Part shown: positions 1 through 8,555 of the stretch, piece by piece
How the letters are laid out: each line of letters opens with the position of its first letter
Numbering within the stretch: the stretch's first letter is position 1
Source: Pirellulaceae bacterium
GTDB taxonomy: Bacteria > Planctomycetota > Planctomycetia > Pirellulales > Pirellulaceae
Assembly: GCA_029243025.1 (NCBI GenBank)
Contig: JAQWSU010000033.1
Span: forward strand, 186,001 to 250,000
DNA: 64,000 bases
Direction: 5' to 3'
Made by a program: the position numbers and the translations under genes
The notes under the pieces: model-generated
The model's database searches: none
The model's input: only the letters and a program-made list of their open reading frames with translations
Told to the model about the DNA's origin: nothing

Positions 1-2
1 TG

Positions 3-1106
3 CTGAATGGCACGGAATTCGACGTCGACGACTTTACGGACGAAATTTTTCCTGTCGGTGGTATTGAGCCTTGGTACTCGGCGGAGTTGAATTTCACCGC
101 GGATTCCTCCGATCTGACGCTTGACTTCACAAGTGAGTCCGCCGGAGGCGGAGACGCAACTCTCTTGCTCGACAACGTAAAATTAGTCGCCGCCGGTGAC
201 GCGACCGACTTGATCCTCAACGGCGATTTCGAATCGAATGCCGAGGAGTTCGTCGTGTGGCCCGGATACCTTGGTGGTGCTGACAACAGTGCACCTTTTC
301 GCGACAACGGCGACAACGAAACGGCCGTCGCTTTTCTCCAGGGATCAGCAAGTCTGACTCAATTCGTTGAAGGATTGACCATTGGCGAAGAGTACACACT
401 GAGCCTCGATTACAACGCAAGAAACTGCTGCGGAGACACCCCAGTCGCAGAATTATTCATCGACGGCGATATCGTCAGCGAGTTTAATGAAGATGGCTTT
501 GTTGAGCCGGTCGGTGACGACAATCCTTGGTACAACTTCGAAATGTCTTTTATCGCCGAAAGCGACTCGCTGGAAATCTTAGTCTCGACATTTCCCGAAT
601 CTGGCGGTGACTCAACATTGATCATTGACAACGTCAGTGTTGCTTCGGCAACCGTAACAGTCGAAGGCGACTTTGACGGTGACGGATTGCTAACCGCCTT
701 TGACATTGATTTACTCAGCGAAGAGAGTCGAGTTGGCACGAATCTGATCGAATTCGACCTTAATGCTGATAACCTTGTCAACGACGACGACCGCGTCATT
801 TGGGTGGAACAACTGAAAAACACCTATTTTGGCGATTCCAATCTGGATGGCGAATTCAATTCAACCGACTTTGTCTACGTCTTCCAACGCGGCAAGTACG
901 AAGACGATGCACCTTTCAACGCAACCTGGGCCGATGGTGACTGGAATGGCGACGGTGATTTCAACAGTAGTGACTTCGTGACTGCTTTCCAGGGGGGTGG
1001 CTTTGAAATCGGGCCACGTGCACCTGCCGCCGTACCAGAACCCAGCAGCAGTTTACTGATGCTAATCGCAGTAGCCATGTCGTTCATTCTCCGCACACGG
1101 CGTTAG
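3..1106 (+). CDS. Secreted protein with dockerin-like repeats and PEP-CTERM tail (5' end missing)
   Basis: The reading frame is open from the first bases of the window, so the true start lies upstream and only the C-terminal part is seen. It has a beta-rich region that looks like two carbohydrate-binding or lectin-like units (each with an ILNGDFES- or DNV-type strand), then calcium-loop segments of dockerin type (DFDGDGLLTAFD, DSNLDGEFNSTD, DWNGDGDFNSSD). It ends in VPEPSSS, a hydrophobic helix and RTRR, the PEP-CTERM/exosortase sorting signal. Family knowledge says such proteins are exported and anchored or released at the cell envelope. The same calcium module occurs in the proteins at 3486 and 8556. 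No catalytic domain is visible in the retained part. A strong hairpin terminator follows at 1157. The sorting-tail call is firm; the binding-domain call is inference. Confidence 0.8.
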   Translation: MNGTEFDVDDFTDEIFPVGGIEPWYSAELNFTADSSDLTLDFTSESAGGGDATLLLDNVKLVAAGDATDLILNGDFESNAEEFVVWPGYLGGADNSAPFRDNGDNETAVAFLQGSASLTQFVEGLTIGEEYTLSLDYNARNCCGDTPVAELFIDGDIVSEFNEDGFVEPVGDDNPWYNFEMSFIAESDSLEILVSTFPESGGDSTLIIDNVSVASATVTVEGDFDGDGLLTAFDIDLLSEESRVGTNLIEFDLNADNLVNDDDRVIWVEQLKNTYFGDSNLDGEFNSTDFVYVFQRGKYEDDAPFNATWADGDWNGDGDFNSSDFVTAFQGGGFEIGPRAPAAVPEPSSSLLMLIAVAMSFILRTRR

Positions 1107-1156
1107 AGCAATTCGAGTTCGTCCTACGAACAAGAATTCCCCAGAACGCACGATTG

Positions 1157-1181
1157 CCTGCCGCCTTCGGCGGCAGGTTTA
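1157..1181 (+). terminator. Intrinsic terminator after the dockerin/PEP-CTERM gene
   Basis: A perfect 9-bp GC-rich stem (1157-1165 pairing with 1169-1177) closes a 3-nt loop and is followed by a short T-rich run. It lies 50 bp after the stop codon of the upstream gene, the right place for Rho-independent termination. The symmetric stem could also act on the minus strand. The rest of 1107-1484 shows no credible gene, only the ribosome-binding site at 1471-1476 for the rhomboid gene. Confidence 0.7.
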
Positions 1182-1660
1182 TCGCAATCTTGCCCCTCCA
1201 CTTTGACTCTGATCGCATCAGTGTCTCTGATCGCTGAGGACGACTATTTGCCCTCTGCGACGTTCCACCCAACCGAGGCCGAACACGAGCGAGTCCAATC
1301 GAGGCGCGGAGATTCGAGGTCCTCTCGCGACCTACTCCCTCACGCACATCACCCACGCGGTAAAAACACACTTCGATGACGTTATTTCCGCTCAGATTCC
1401 GGACCACATTCTCGCCATTTGTGTTGGCAAACAATTCGCCCGCCATGGGCAAACCGCGACATTACTCCTTGAGGAGACTGTGGAATGGTATTCCCTATCG
1501 CCGATGACAACTCCGATCGCACGTCACCTCCTGTGGTAAATATTGCTTTAATTGCGGCAAATGCGATCGTCTTTTTTGTTTTGCAGGGAGGCGGTAGCAA
1601 TAGCGAGTTCACCTATAAGTTTTCCACCGTGCCGGCTGAGATCCTATCCGGCCAGGATGT

Positions 1661-1686
1661 CACCACGGCACCACGGCACCACGGCA
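1661..1686 (+). repeat. 8-bp tandem repeat, 3.25 copies, inside the rhomboid gene
   Basis: The unit caccacgg has period 8 across 26 bp without mismatch. Because 8 is not a multiple of 3, each gain or loss of a unit changes the reading frame. With 2.25 copies the gene is open; with the present 3.25 it is closed. It lies in the variable loop after the first membrane helix, where extra residues would be tolerated. Confidence 0.95.
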
Positions 1687-1969
1687 GATGGAAGTGGAGA
1701 CCCCGACCGGTCTCCAGACGGTCACGGTGCCAGGTCTCGGCACCACTCCTATCCCGGTTTACTTGACCCTATTCACTTCCATGTTCATGCACGGTGGACT
1801 GATGCACCTGCTCGGCAACATGTGGTTTCTTTGGATTTTCGGAGACAACATCGAGCATGACCTGGGGCGTTTTCGTTATCTCCTGTTTTATTTGCTCACC
1901 GGATTACTGGCATCTCTCAGCCACGTTTTCCTGAACAGCTCGGGACCGAATTCGATGATTCCAAGCCTC

Positions 1970-1993
1970 GGAGCATCCGGAGCATCCGGAGCA
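1970..1993 (+). repeat. 9-bp in-frame tandem duplication at the rhomboid active-site loop
   Basis: The unit ggagcatcc is present twice plus a partial third copy. It encodes Gly-Ala-Ser twice, so the usual GASGAISG active-site motif reads GASGASGAISG. The second serine has the normal context; the first copy adds three residues just before it. Confidence 0.9.
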
Positions 1994-2272
1994 ATTTCCG
2001 GCGTGATGGGCGCGTATCTGGTCTTACATCCTCATCGTCGGGTCACCGTTTTTAGGGTTCGTATCGTGACGCAAGTTCCTGGCTTCGTCGCGGTGGGCAT
2101 CTGGATTGTTTTCCAGATCATCAGCAGCTTTGGGTCGGAGACAGGTATCGCGTACGGCGCCCATATTGGCGGCTTCGCATTTGGGGCGATCCTCGCGAAA
2201 CCCTTTACGCAGGGGCTGGCGGCCAAGTCTTCGCCCACTCTTGGCGGTCAATCCTATCGACACGGCCGGTAG

Positions 2273-2290
2273 AATCCGTATCAACGGATT
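2273..2290 (+). terminator. Weak hairpin after the rhomboid gene
   Basis: A 6-bp stem (aatccg at 2273-2278 with cggatt at 2285-2290) and 6-nt loop begin right after the stop codon and are followed by an AT-rich stretch. The stem is short, so this is only a possible terminator. Confidence 0.25.
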
Positions 2291-2443
2291 TAAATGTTGC
2301 GGACAATGAACATTACGACATGCTCATCCCTTAGAAAAAGGGGGGAGCGTTGCCGCGTCCCAATATTCTGCTCCCTGATTACACAAGAGCTGTTAACATG
2401 AAAAGATTGTTCTGACCCGGCCCGATCCCTGCCAACCACATCG

Positions 2444-3505
2444 ATGACTTTCGGCACGAAATCACGAACAACCCCGGCAGCTAAGTATACTTGCTCTCAG
2501 GGTTTCACCTCTTGGCTCCATGACCATCACGTGAGCCTGGCATTCTCAACGCGCCAACTCGGGAAGCTCTTTTTCGTCGGACTCCAGCCTGACGGCCGCT
2601 TGAGCATCACCGAGCGAACTTTTGATCGAGCGACGGGGCTGTGCGTCCGTCACGACGGCGTTCGATTGACGCTCTGGATGGCATCGCTTTATCAAATCTG
2701 GCGTTTCGAAAATGTGCTCAAGGAGGGCCGCGACCATGCGGGCTTCGACGCCTTATTTGTTCCACAGGTGGGTTTTACCACGGGTAATTTAGACGTTCAG
2801 GCACTGGATACGGATGTAGCCGGACGGATCTTGTTTGTCAGCCGTTTGTTTAGCTGCCTGGCCACTACTACCGAAAGTCACAATTTCACGCCGCTTTGGA
2901 AACCTTCTTTCATCAGCAAGTACGCGGCGGAAGATCGTTGTCACCTCAGCGGCATGACAACGGCTGAGGGACGGCCTATTTTTGTCACCGCCGCCGCCGC
3001 CAGTGACACAGCCCGCGGATGGCATGATCAACGAGTCAACGGCGGCATCGTGATTAACTGTCAGAATGACGAAACCGTGGCTTCCGGCTTATCCTTACCC
3101 TGTGCCCCACGGCTTTATCGCAACACACTATGGTTACTCAACGCAGGCTCGGCAGACTTTGGCCGAGTTTCGTTGGAGACGGGAACCTTCGAGAATCTCA
3201 CTCACTGCCCCGGACTTCTGAGGGGCCTGAGTTTTTTCGAAGACTTTGCCATTGTGACTACCTCCCAGCCTAATGATTCGTCAACCCTCGTCGATATGCC
3301 TGTGGAGACACAAAGCGGCAAGTGCCAGCTTTCGATCATTGATTTACGAACATTTGAAATCGTTCATTGGCTCCGTTTCGAAGGGCTGATCAACGAACTC
3401 CATGATGTCGTGGCTTTACCCCGCATTACCCGGCCGATGGCACTGGGATTTGAATCCAGCGAAATCCAGCGAACACTCTCCATTGATGAAACAAAAACCC
3501 AATAG
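2444..3505 (+). CDS. TIGR03032 family protein
   Basis: A 353-residue protein matching the TIGR03032 family (related to DUF4915), whose biochemical role is not established. Family hallmarks are visible: SLYQIWRFENVL near residue 85, FVPQVGFTTGNLDVQAL near 105, SRLFSCLATTTESHNF near 130, SKYAAEDRCHLSGM near 155, GWHDQRVNGGIVI near 190 and LWLLNAGSADFGRVSL near 230. It appears to be a beta-propeller-like protein with no signal peptide, so probably cytoplasmic. The start at 2444 has no obvious Shine-Dalgarno. Its last 20 bp overlap the start of the FG-GAP surface protein, which suggests the two are translated together and may work together. Confidence 0.75.
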   Translation: MTFGTKSRTTPAAKYTCSQGFTSWLHDHHVSLAFSTRQLGKLFFVGLQPDGRLSITERTFDRATGLCVRHDGVRLTLWMASLYQIWRFENVLKEGRDHAGFDALFVPQVGFTTGNLDVQALDTDVAGRILFVSRLFSCLATTTESHNFTPLWKPSFISKYAAEDRCHLSGMTTAEGRPIFVTAAAASDTARGWHDQRVNGGIVINCQNDETVASGLSLPCAPRLYRNTLWLLNAGSADFGRVSLETGTFENLTHCPGLLRGLSFFEDFAIVTTSQPNDSSTLVDMPVETQSGKCQLSIIDLRTFEIVHWLRFEGLINELHDVVALPRITRPMALGFESSEIQRTLSIDETKTQ

Positions 3506-6101
3506 GTTCTTGAACGTCGTTTTGAACACACAGAGACAACACCACCGCATTGTTCATCGACTCTGGCATGAAACGCTTGAGGCGCGACATCTGCTATCCG
3601 GCTCTACCACGTCCCTGGTTCCTCTGGATCCCACCAATCCCCTCACCGCTCCCGCGGAAATTCGCCTCGCGGATGCTGCCGGTCAGGCAATCACGATCTA
3701 TGGCGCAAATACCCAAGATCGCAGCGGACGTTCGGTCAGTGATGTAGGAGACGTCAACGGAGACGGCTTCGACGATCTAATTATTGGCGCAGAACTCGCT
3801 GATGGCGCGACCGACAACAGCAATGAGGCGGGAACGAGTTACCTGCTTTTTGGATCGGCTGACTTTGCCGACAGGCCATCCATTGACTTGGCCACACTTG
3901 GCGAGCATGGAGTCGCCATTCATGGAATTGATGCGGAAGACAATAGCGGCAAGGTAGTCAGCGGCGCGGGAGACGTCAACGGCGATGGACTCGACGATCT
4001 GCTTATCGGGGCTGGTTCGGCAGATGGCCAGGACAACACGCAACGGAGTACCGGGGAGACCTATTTGATTTTTGGTCGCGCTGACTTGGCCTCCGAACAA
4101 TCCATCGAACTCAATTCACTCGGCAGCAGTGGCGTGATTATCTACGGCGGGGCCCGTTTTGATAAAAGTGGTTGGATTTCGGTCGCATCGGCTGGTGATG
4201 TCAACGGAGACGGTTTGGACGATGTCATAATTGGCGCTCCTTATGGTGACTCAGCGGATGATTCTACGATCAATACGGGTAGTGCCAATCTAATCTTTGG
4301 TCGCAAATCATGGCCCGACTCCCTTTCGTTGGATGACACCGATGGGATTGTCTTATTCGATGGAATTTCCATGCTTGACAAGACAGGCTGGGCTGTCAGC
4401 GCCGCAGGCGACATCAACGGAGACGGTATCGATGATGTGGCGATCGGCGCTCCAAACGCCGCCCCGACCGATTCGCCTATTCGTGGTATGGCGTACGTTG
4501 TCTTCGGCAAGACCGACTGGTCTCAGTCCCAAGTCGTCCGTCTCGGAGAGCTTGGACAAGACGGTATCACGATCCTGGGACGTGACACTTACGATGACCA
4601 CGGCGCTGCCATCAGTCGAGCAGGTGACATCAATGGAGACGGCCTCGATGATTTGTTGATCGGAGCCTACTCCGCGGATTCGATCGAAAACTCACGCCAG
4701 ATCGCCGGTGAAAGTTATCTTTTACTTGGGCGCACGTCGTGGCCAGAATCAGGCATCGTCGATCTACAAATCCCCACGCCGCTGATCACGACCATTTTTG
4801 GTGACCAGGAAAAAACCCGCAGCGGAAAATCGCTCCGAGGTAGCGGAGACGTCAATGGTGACGGATTTGACGACCTCATTATCGGCTCGCAAAACTCAAC
4901 GAGTGACGCGAATTCGCCACCGAAGACGGGCCAAACATTTGTTCTGTTTGGGGGTTCCGACTGGACCGCCGACTCGATTGACCTCGCAAACATTGACTCC
5001 TCTGCTCTTGTATTGTCAGGCGTCGACACGGGCGATTCGAGTGGTCGCTATGTCAGCGGTGCAGGCGACATCAACGGCGACGGACTCAACGAAGTAATCA
5101 TCGGCGCATTTTTTGCCGACGGACCGGATAATTCACGAAGGGATGCGGGCGAAAGTTATCTCGTCTGGGGCGATGACTTTCTCAAAACTATCACCATGCG
5201 GGGAACCAACAATTCAGATCACCTCGTCGGCGAACCGCAGAGCGACCTGATCGTCGCTGGCCAAGCAGACGACTCGATTCATGGCCAAGGAGGTTTAGAT
5301 TCCATTTACGCCGGAGAAGGAAACGACTCGATCAGCGTCGGAGACCTCAACTTTCGTCGCATATCGGGGGGCAATGGCATCGACACGTTACGTTTCTCGT
5401 TTGCCACAGCCGACTTGACGACATTACCTAACAGCCGCATCTCAGGAATTGAAAGAATCGACTTACTGGGAACGGTCGCCACAACCCTCACTCTCAATCA
5501 TCGTACGGTGCTGCAACTGAGTGACGAGTCAAATCAAGTGATTATTGACGCGCGCCCTAATGACAACGTCAACCTGGGAACGGGCTGGACGATTCTACCG
5601 GCCGCAGATGAAAACTATGTCACCTATTTCCAGGGTCATGCACGGGCATTGTTGACTCCCCCCATCGGTGATTCCACTCGAGACGGTGTTTTCAATTCAT
5701 CCGACTTGATTCAAGTCCTGCAAATCGCCGAATACGAGGACGACATTCCCGGCAACTCCACCTTCGCCGACGGAGATTGGAATGGAGACGGCGATTTCAA
5801 CTCCACCGACCTTTTACTTGCCTTCCAAGAGGGAAATTACACGCGTCACGCCACGCCGATTCACGCCGTAAAGACATCGGCCCCGCGCCCGGTCCACTTT
5901 CACCAAGCGACCCCAGTAGAACCAGCTCAAACAACTCAGGCCACAGTTTTCACTGGCCAGGTGATTGACCGGCTGTTCATAGAAGTGGGAGAACAATCGA
6001 TCGACCATTCACTCTTCAGGGACCAAGTGGATGATAATTTGGATGAGGAAAAAAAACGAGTCCGCTTCAAGCACGCTCGCGATTTCCTCTTCCCTCTCTA
6101 A
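3486..6101 (+). CDS. Large FG-GAP/integrin-alpha-like surface protein with RTX-like and dockerin-like modules
   Basis: I chose ATG 3486 (871 residues) because it gives the basic N-terminus followed by ETLEARHLLSG, the LEPR-XLL-type export signal of large planctomycete secreted proteins; a longer version from 3402 would lie deep inside the upstream gene. Seven FG-GAP blades follow, each with a calcium loop of the form GDVNGDGFDDLIIGA, about 65-75 residues apart, consistent with a seven-bladed integrin-alpha-type propeller. Then comes an RTX-like stretch (GTNNSDHLVG, GEGNDSI, GGNGIDTL) and a dockerin-like pair (DSTRDGVFNSSD, DWNGDGDFNSTD). The C-terminal 70 residues are charged and lack a PEP-CTERM helix, unlike the other two dockerin proteins here. 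The likely role is extracellular adhesion or matrix binding dependent on calcium. The start codon overlaps the end of the TIGR03032 gene. Confidence 0.85.
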   Translation: MKQKPNRFLNVVLNTQRQHHRIVHRLWHETLEARHLLSGSTTSLVPLDPTNPLTAPAEIRLADAAGQAITIYGANTQDRSGRSVSDVGDVNGDGFDDLIIGAELADGATDNSNEAGTSYLLFGSADFADRPSIDLATLGEHGVAIHGIDAEDNSGKVVSGAGDVNGDGLDDLLIGAGSADGQDNTQRSTGETYLIFGRADLASEQSIELNSLGSSGVIIYGGARFDKSGWISVASAGDVNGDGLDDVIIGAPYGDSADDSTINTGSANLIFGRKSWPDSLSLDDTDGIVLFDGISMLDKTGWAVSAAGDINGDGIDDVAIGAPNAAPTDSPIRGMAYVVFGKTDWSQSQVVRLGELGQDGITILGRDTYDDHGAAISRAGDINGDGLDDLLIGAYSADSIENSRQIAGESYLLLGRTSWPESGIVDLQIPTPLITTIFGDQEKTRSGKSLRGSGDVNGDGFDDLIIGSQNSTSDANSPPKTGQTFVLFGGSDWTADSIDLANIDSSALVLSGVDTGDSSGRYVSGAGDINGDGLNEVIIGAFFADGPDNSRRDAGESYLVWGDDFLKTITMRGTNNSDHLVGEPQSDLIVAGQADDSIHGQGGLDSIYAGEGNDSISVGDLNFRRISGGNGIDTLRFSFATADLTTLPNSRISGIERIDLLGTVATTLTLNHRTVLQLSDESNQVIIDARPNDNVNLGTGWTILPAADENYVTYFQGHARALLTPPIGDSTRDGVFNSSDLIQVLQIAEYEDDIPGNSTFADGDWNGDGDFNSTDLLLAFQEGNYTRHATPIHAVKTSAPRPVHFHQATPVEPAQTTQATVFTGQVIDRLFIEVGEQSIDHSLFRDQVDDNLDEEKKRVRFKHARDFLFPL

Positions 6102-6188
6102 CCCCTCTTAGGCTGTATTCTCCAGTCGTCTATTTCAACGATCCCCTTTTCGACTCTGCACGTTTACACTCGATCAAGAAATATCAGG

Positions 6189-7655
6189 TCACCGAATGAA
6201 ACGAGCATTTGGCCTGGGCAACTTCGCGTCTACCCGATTCAATTCTGCCTGTAGATCGGCTTCCAAACGCGTTACCGTTTCAGCTTGATCGCTTGCTAAG
6301 TTGTTCGTCTCGGAGAGGTCATTTGATAGGTCATACAGTTCTATCGGCCCTTCGTACCATTTGATCATTTTCCAATCCCCCTTACGAACAATCGAATAGG
6401 GGCCACGTGCATGGCGATAATGCGGAAAGTGCCAATACAGCGACTCACGATCCAAGTGTTTCTTCCCGCCCGAAGCGAGTACGGGTACAAGGGAAATGCC
6501 ATCGAAATCACGGTCCGCTGGCAAAGCAACTCGAGTTGCTTCGGCAATCGTGGGAAATAAATCGACGCTTGTGACTGGCTGCCGGCATACAGAAGCGGGG
6601 GTTACCACCCCGGGCCATCGAACCAGCAGCGGCACTCGTATTCCACCTTCGTAGGCGTAGCCCTTTCCAGATCGGAGTGGCGTATTATCAGTCGGCCCGA
6701 CTAACCCACCATTGTCCGATGTGAAAATCACCAACGTGCGATCCGCCACGCCCGTCGCTTCCAAGGCCGCCAGGATCACACCGACAGCATCGTCGACACT
6801 TTGAACCATCGCCGCATACTTGGCATTTTGCTCCGACTTACCATCCTGTCGATAGCTTGCCGCAACCGATTCCTTGGCTTGGATGGGCGTGTGCACGGCG
6901 TAGGGGCAATAGTAGAGAAAAAAGGGTACATCCCGATGTTGTTGAATAAACGCTTGCGCTTCATCTGCCTCGCGATGCGTCAAGTACTCACCCTTCGATC
7001 GCGCTTTCATCTGTCCATCAAAGCTATAACGTTTGTGTTCATACGGATCAAAATAGGAGGGCGGTTGCCCGATGTCACAGCCAGCAATGTTCAAGTCGAA
7101 TCCCTGTCGGGTGGGATACCAGTCCGGGTCACCTAAATGCCATTTTCCAATATGGCAGCTCGCATAGCCGCGTGGTTTCAATAATTCTGCAAGGGTAATC
7201 TCCTCGTGCTCCATCCAAAAGGGATTCGGAGGACAAAGCAATTCCCGATTTTCCCCGCCTACATAAGCTGTCGGATTACGGTCGGGTGTCCCCCGACCGC
7301 CCCGTTGAAACCTGGCGCGAATCCAATCGGTCACGCCGAGGCGCGCCGGAGAACGCCCAGTCATGACAGCCGCTCGCGTCGGGCTGCAAACGGCACAGGC
7401 TGCGTAAGCATCAGTAAATCGCATCCCACTGCTGGCAAGCCGATCGATGTGCGGCGTCCGAAAATAGTCGCTACCCTGGCACCCCAGATCCATCCAACCC
7501 AAATCATCCACCAGAATAAGCACCACATTGAACGGATTCTCTTCGTTGGCGAGCAAACTGCTGGACCATGGCATCCACAGCAAACATGCCAACACCAGGA
7601 CGCGGTGGACCGTCAAACGCTTGCTTTCCGGCTCGACTAAGGTGACCATCTTCAT
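6189..7655 (-). CDS. Secreted type I sulfatase
   Basis: A 488-residue arylsulfatase-family enzyme (alkaline-phosphatase superfamily). Start 7655 is preferred over an upstream TTG because a GGGGGAG ribosome-binding site lies about 8 nt before it. A signal peptide of about 36 residues ends near SLLANEEN. The metal-binding start LILVDDLGWMDLGCQG is followed by the formylglycine signature CSPTR (Cys at about residue 90) in CSPTRAAVMTGR, then GKWHLGD and FTSDNGG. The Cys must be converted to formylglycine by a maturase; no such gene is in this window. It probably removes sulfate esters from algal polysaccharides in the periplasm or outside. It converges on the FG-GAP gene, with a gap of 87 bp. A second, different sulfatase lies at 60714. 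Confidence 0.93.
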   Translation of the reverse strand: MKMVTLVEPESKRLTVHRVLVLACLLWMPWSSSLLANEENPFNVVLILVDDLGWMDLGCQGSDYFRTPHIDRLASSGMRFTDAYAACAVCSPTRAAVMTGRSPARLGVTDWIRARFQRGGRGTPDRNPTAYVGGENRELLCPPNPFWMEHEEITLAELLKPRGYASCHIGKWHLGDPDWYPTRQGFDLNIAGCDIGQPPSYFDPYEHKRYSFDGQMKARSKGEYLTHREADEAQAFIQQHRDVPFFLYYCPYAVHTPIQAKESVAASYRQDGKSEQNAKYAAMVQSVDDAVGVILAALEATGVADRTLVIFTSDNGGLVGPTDNTPLRSGKGYAYEGGIRVPLLVRWPGVVTPASVCRQPVTSVDLFPTIAEATRVALPADRDFDGISLVPVLASGGKKHLDRESLYWHFPHYRHARGPYSIVRKGDWKMIKWYEGPIELYDLSNDLSETNNLASDQAETVTRLEADLQAELNRVDAKLPRPNARFIR

Positions 7656-8555
7656 CTTTAAGACTCCCCCATACAAATCCCATCAACACCAACAAGCCAG
7701 AGCGACCCAATCATCCGCGAAACGCAATCGTAGCCTGCCAACCGGTCACCGTGCAACCAATCCGCTACCTCGCATCGAAAATAGACTCGGTAACTTTCCC
7801 GGACATCCCTTATGATTCAGGCCTGCCAAGTGACTCGCTTCGAGCCAATTTTACGAAATTTTGAAACGATGGCGATCTTCTCTGCAGCTGCCAAACAACT
7901 CTGTACAGCGAACGAATTCACGTCATTCAGTGAAGTTCATTTCGGGTCGTGACACGTGGCCGTTGAACTCACCAATGAGTCGCTGTGGCAAAAGCGATAC
8001 AAAAACACCCAGCTTTCGAAACGTCGAAAAAGGGGAGTACCAAGAAAGCAGGCCCCCGCGGATGATCATCTTCGCCACGCAACAGGGAAAAAAACGAGAA
8101 GCTTCTTTCCGAAAGCCAGGCATGATTGAATTAACGGCGAAATCGGCATTGTAAAGTGCGCCCCGGAAGCAGGTTCGTCAGGCAAGTGTTAAGTCAGTCA
8201 AACAAGCTGTCCAACGAAACCAATCGGGTTTCTTACTTTGAACGCGGTGGAAGTTAGCAAGTCAAGGGGCGGAAAACGGGTCACGACTCAAGTAAAAATG
8301 TTACGCGTTACATTCTCGGCGGTAACTCGGAAAAAGTACCAGGTTACATCTCGCAATCGTCGGAGCCAAATCCACCGCGACACGCGATGAAGTGCTGCCG
8401 TTTGCCAACAATTGCCAGAACTGGGACAACCGGCCAGGACTGTCGCAAAAAAATGGTGAAGTGTGTCGTTTCGTGTTAGCCTGGATAGATCTTAATGGGA
8501 TTTGACATGCACCGTTTTTTAAACGCGTGGCACTCAACGCAGGATTCTCCGCATC
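7656..8555. other. 900-bp divergent intergenic region
   Basis: This stretch separates the sulfatase (minus strand) from the sugar dehydrogenase (plus strand). Short open frames are present on both strands but none has a plausible start, composition or family resemblance. It must hold the promoters of both genes; a TTGACA occurs at 8500-8505 but without a convincing -10 box. No repeat or RNA gene was recognised. Confidence 0.5.

Larger units (their letters stand above)
1485..2272 (+). pseudogene. Rhomboid-family intramembrane serine protease, frame broken by an 8-bp tandem repeat
   Basis: The gene starts at ATG 1485, 8 nt after a good Shine-Dalgarno (GAGGAG, 1471-1476). The first frame gives a rhomboid N-terminus (MVFPIADDN, then a first membrane helix). 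At 1661-1686 an 8-bp unit is repeated 3.25 times and the frame is lost; from 1688 a second frame gives the rest of the protein: LTLFTSMFMHGG, HLLGNMWFLWIFGDNIE, the GxSG serine loop and the AHIGG histidine helix. Removing exactly one 8-bp copy joins both frames with no stop and gives a protein of about 260 residues, normal for the family. Rhomboids cut membrane-anchored substrates inside the bilayer. As read, translation ends at 1766 and gives an inactive 93-residue peptide. It may be a phase-variable gene in its OFF state, a recent pseudogene, or an assembly error. A 9-bp in-frame duplication also affects the serine loop. Confidence 0.85.

Noticed and set aside
1084-1452. 122-codon minus-strand open frame over the gap before the rhomboid gene
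   Set aside because: It crosses the terminator hairpin and the end of the upstream gene, has no family resemblance and no ribosome-binding site.
3700-5150. Repeated GDVNGDG-type segments as a DNA repeat array
   Set aside because: They are protein-level FG-GAP blades with diverged DNA, not a CRISPR or tandem DNA array.
7861-8154. 97-codon plus-strand open frame in the 900-bp gap
   Set aside because: Composition is not protein-like, no start signal, no relatives recognised.
8500-8505. TTGACA as a -35 box for the sugar dehydrogenase
   Set aside because: No acceptable -10 hexamer at 16-18 bp.
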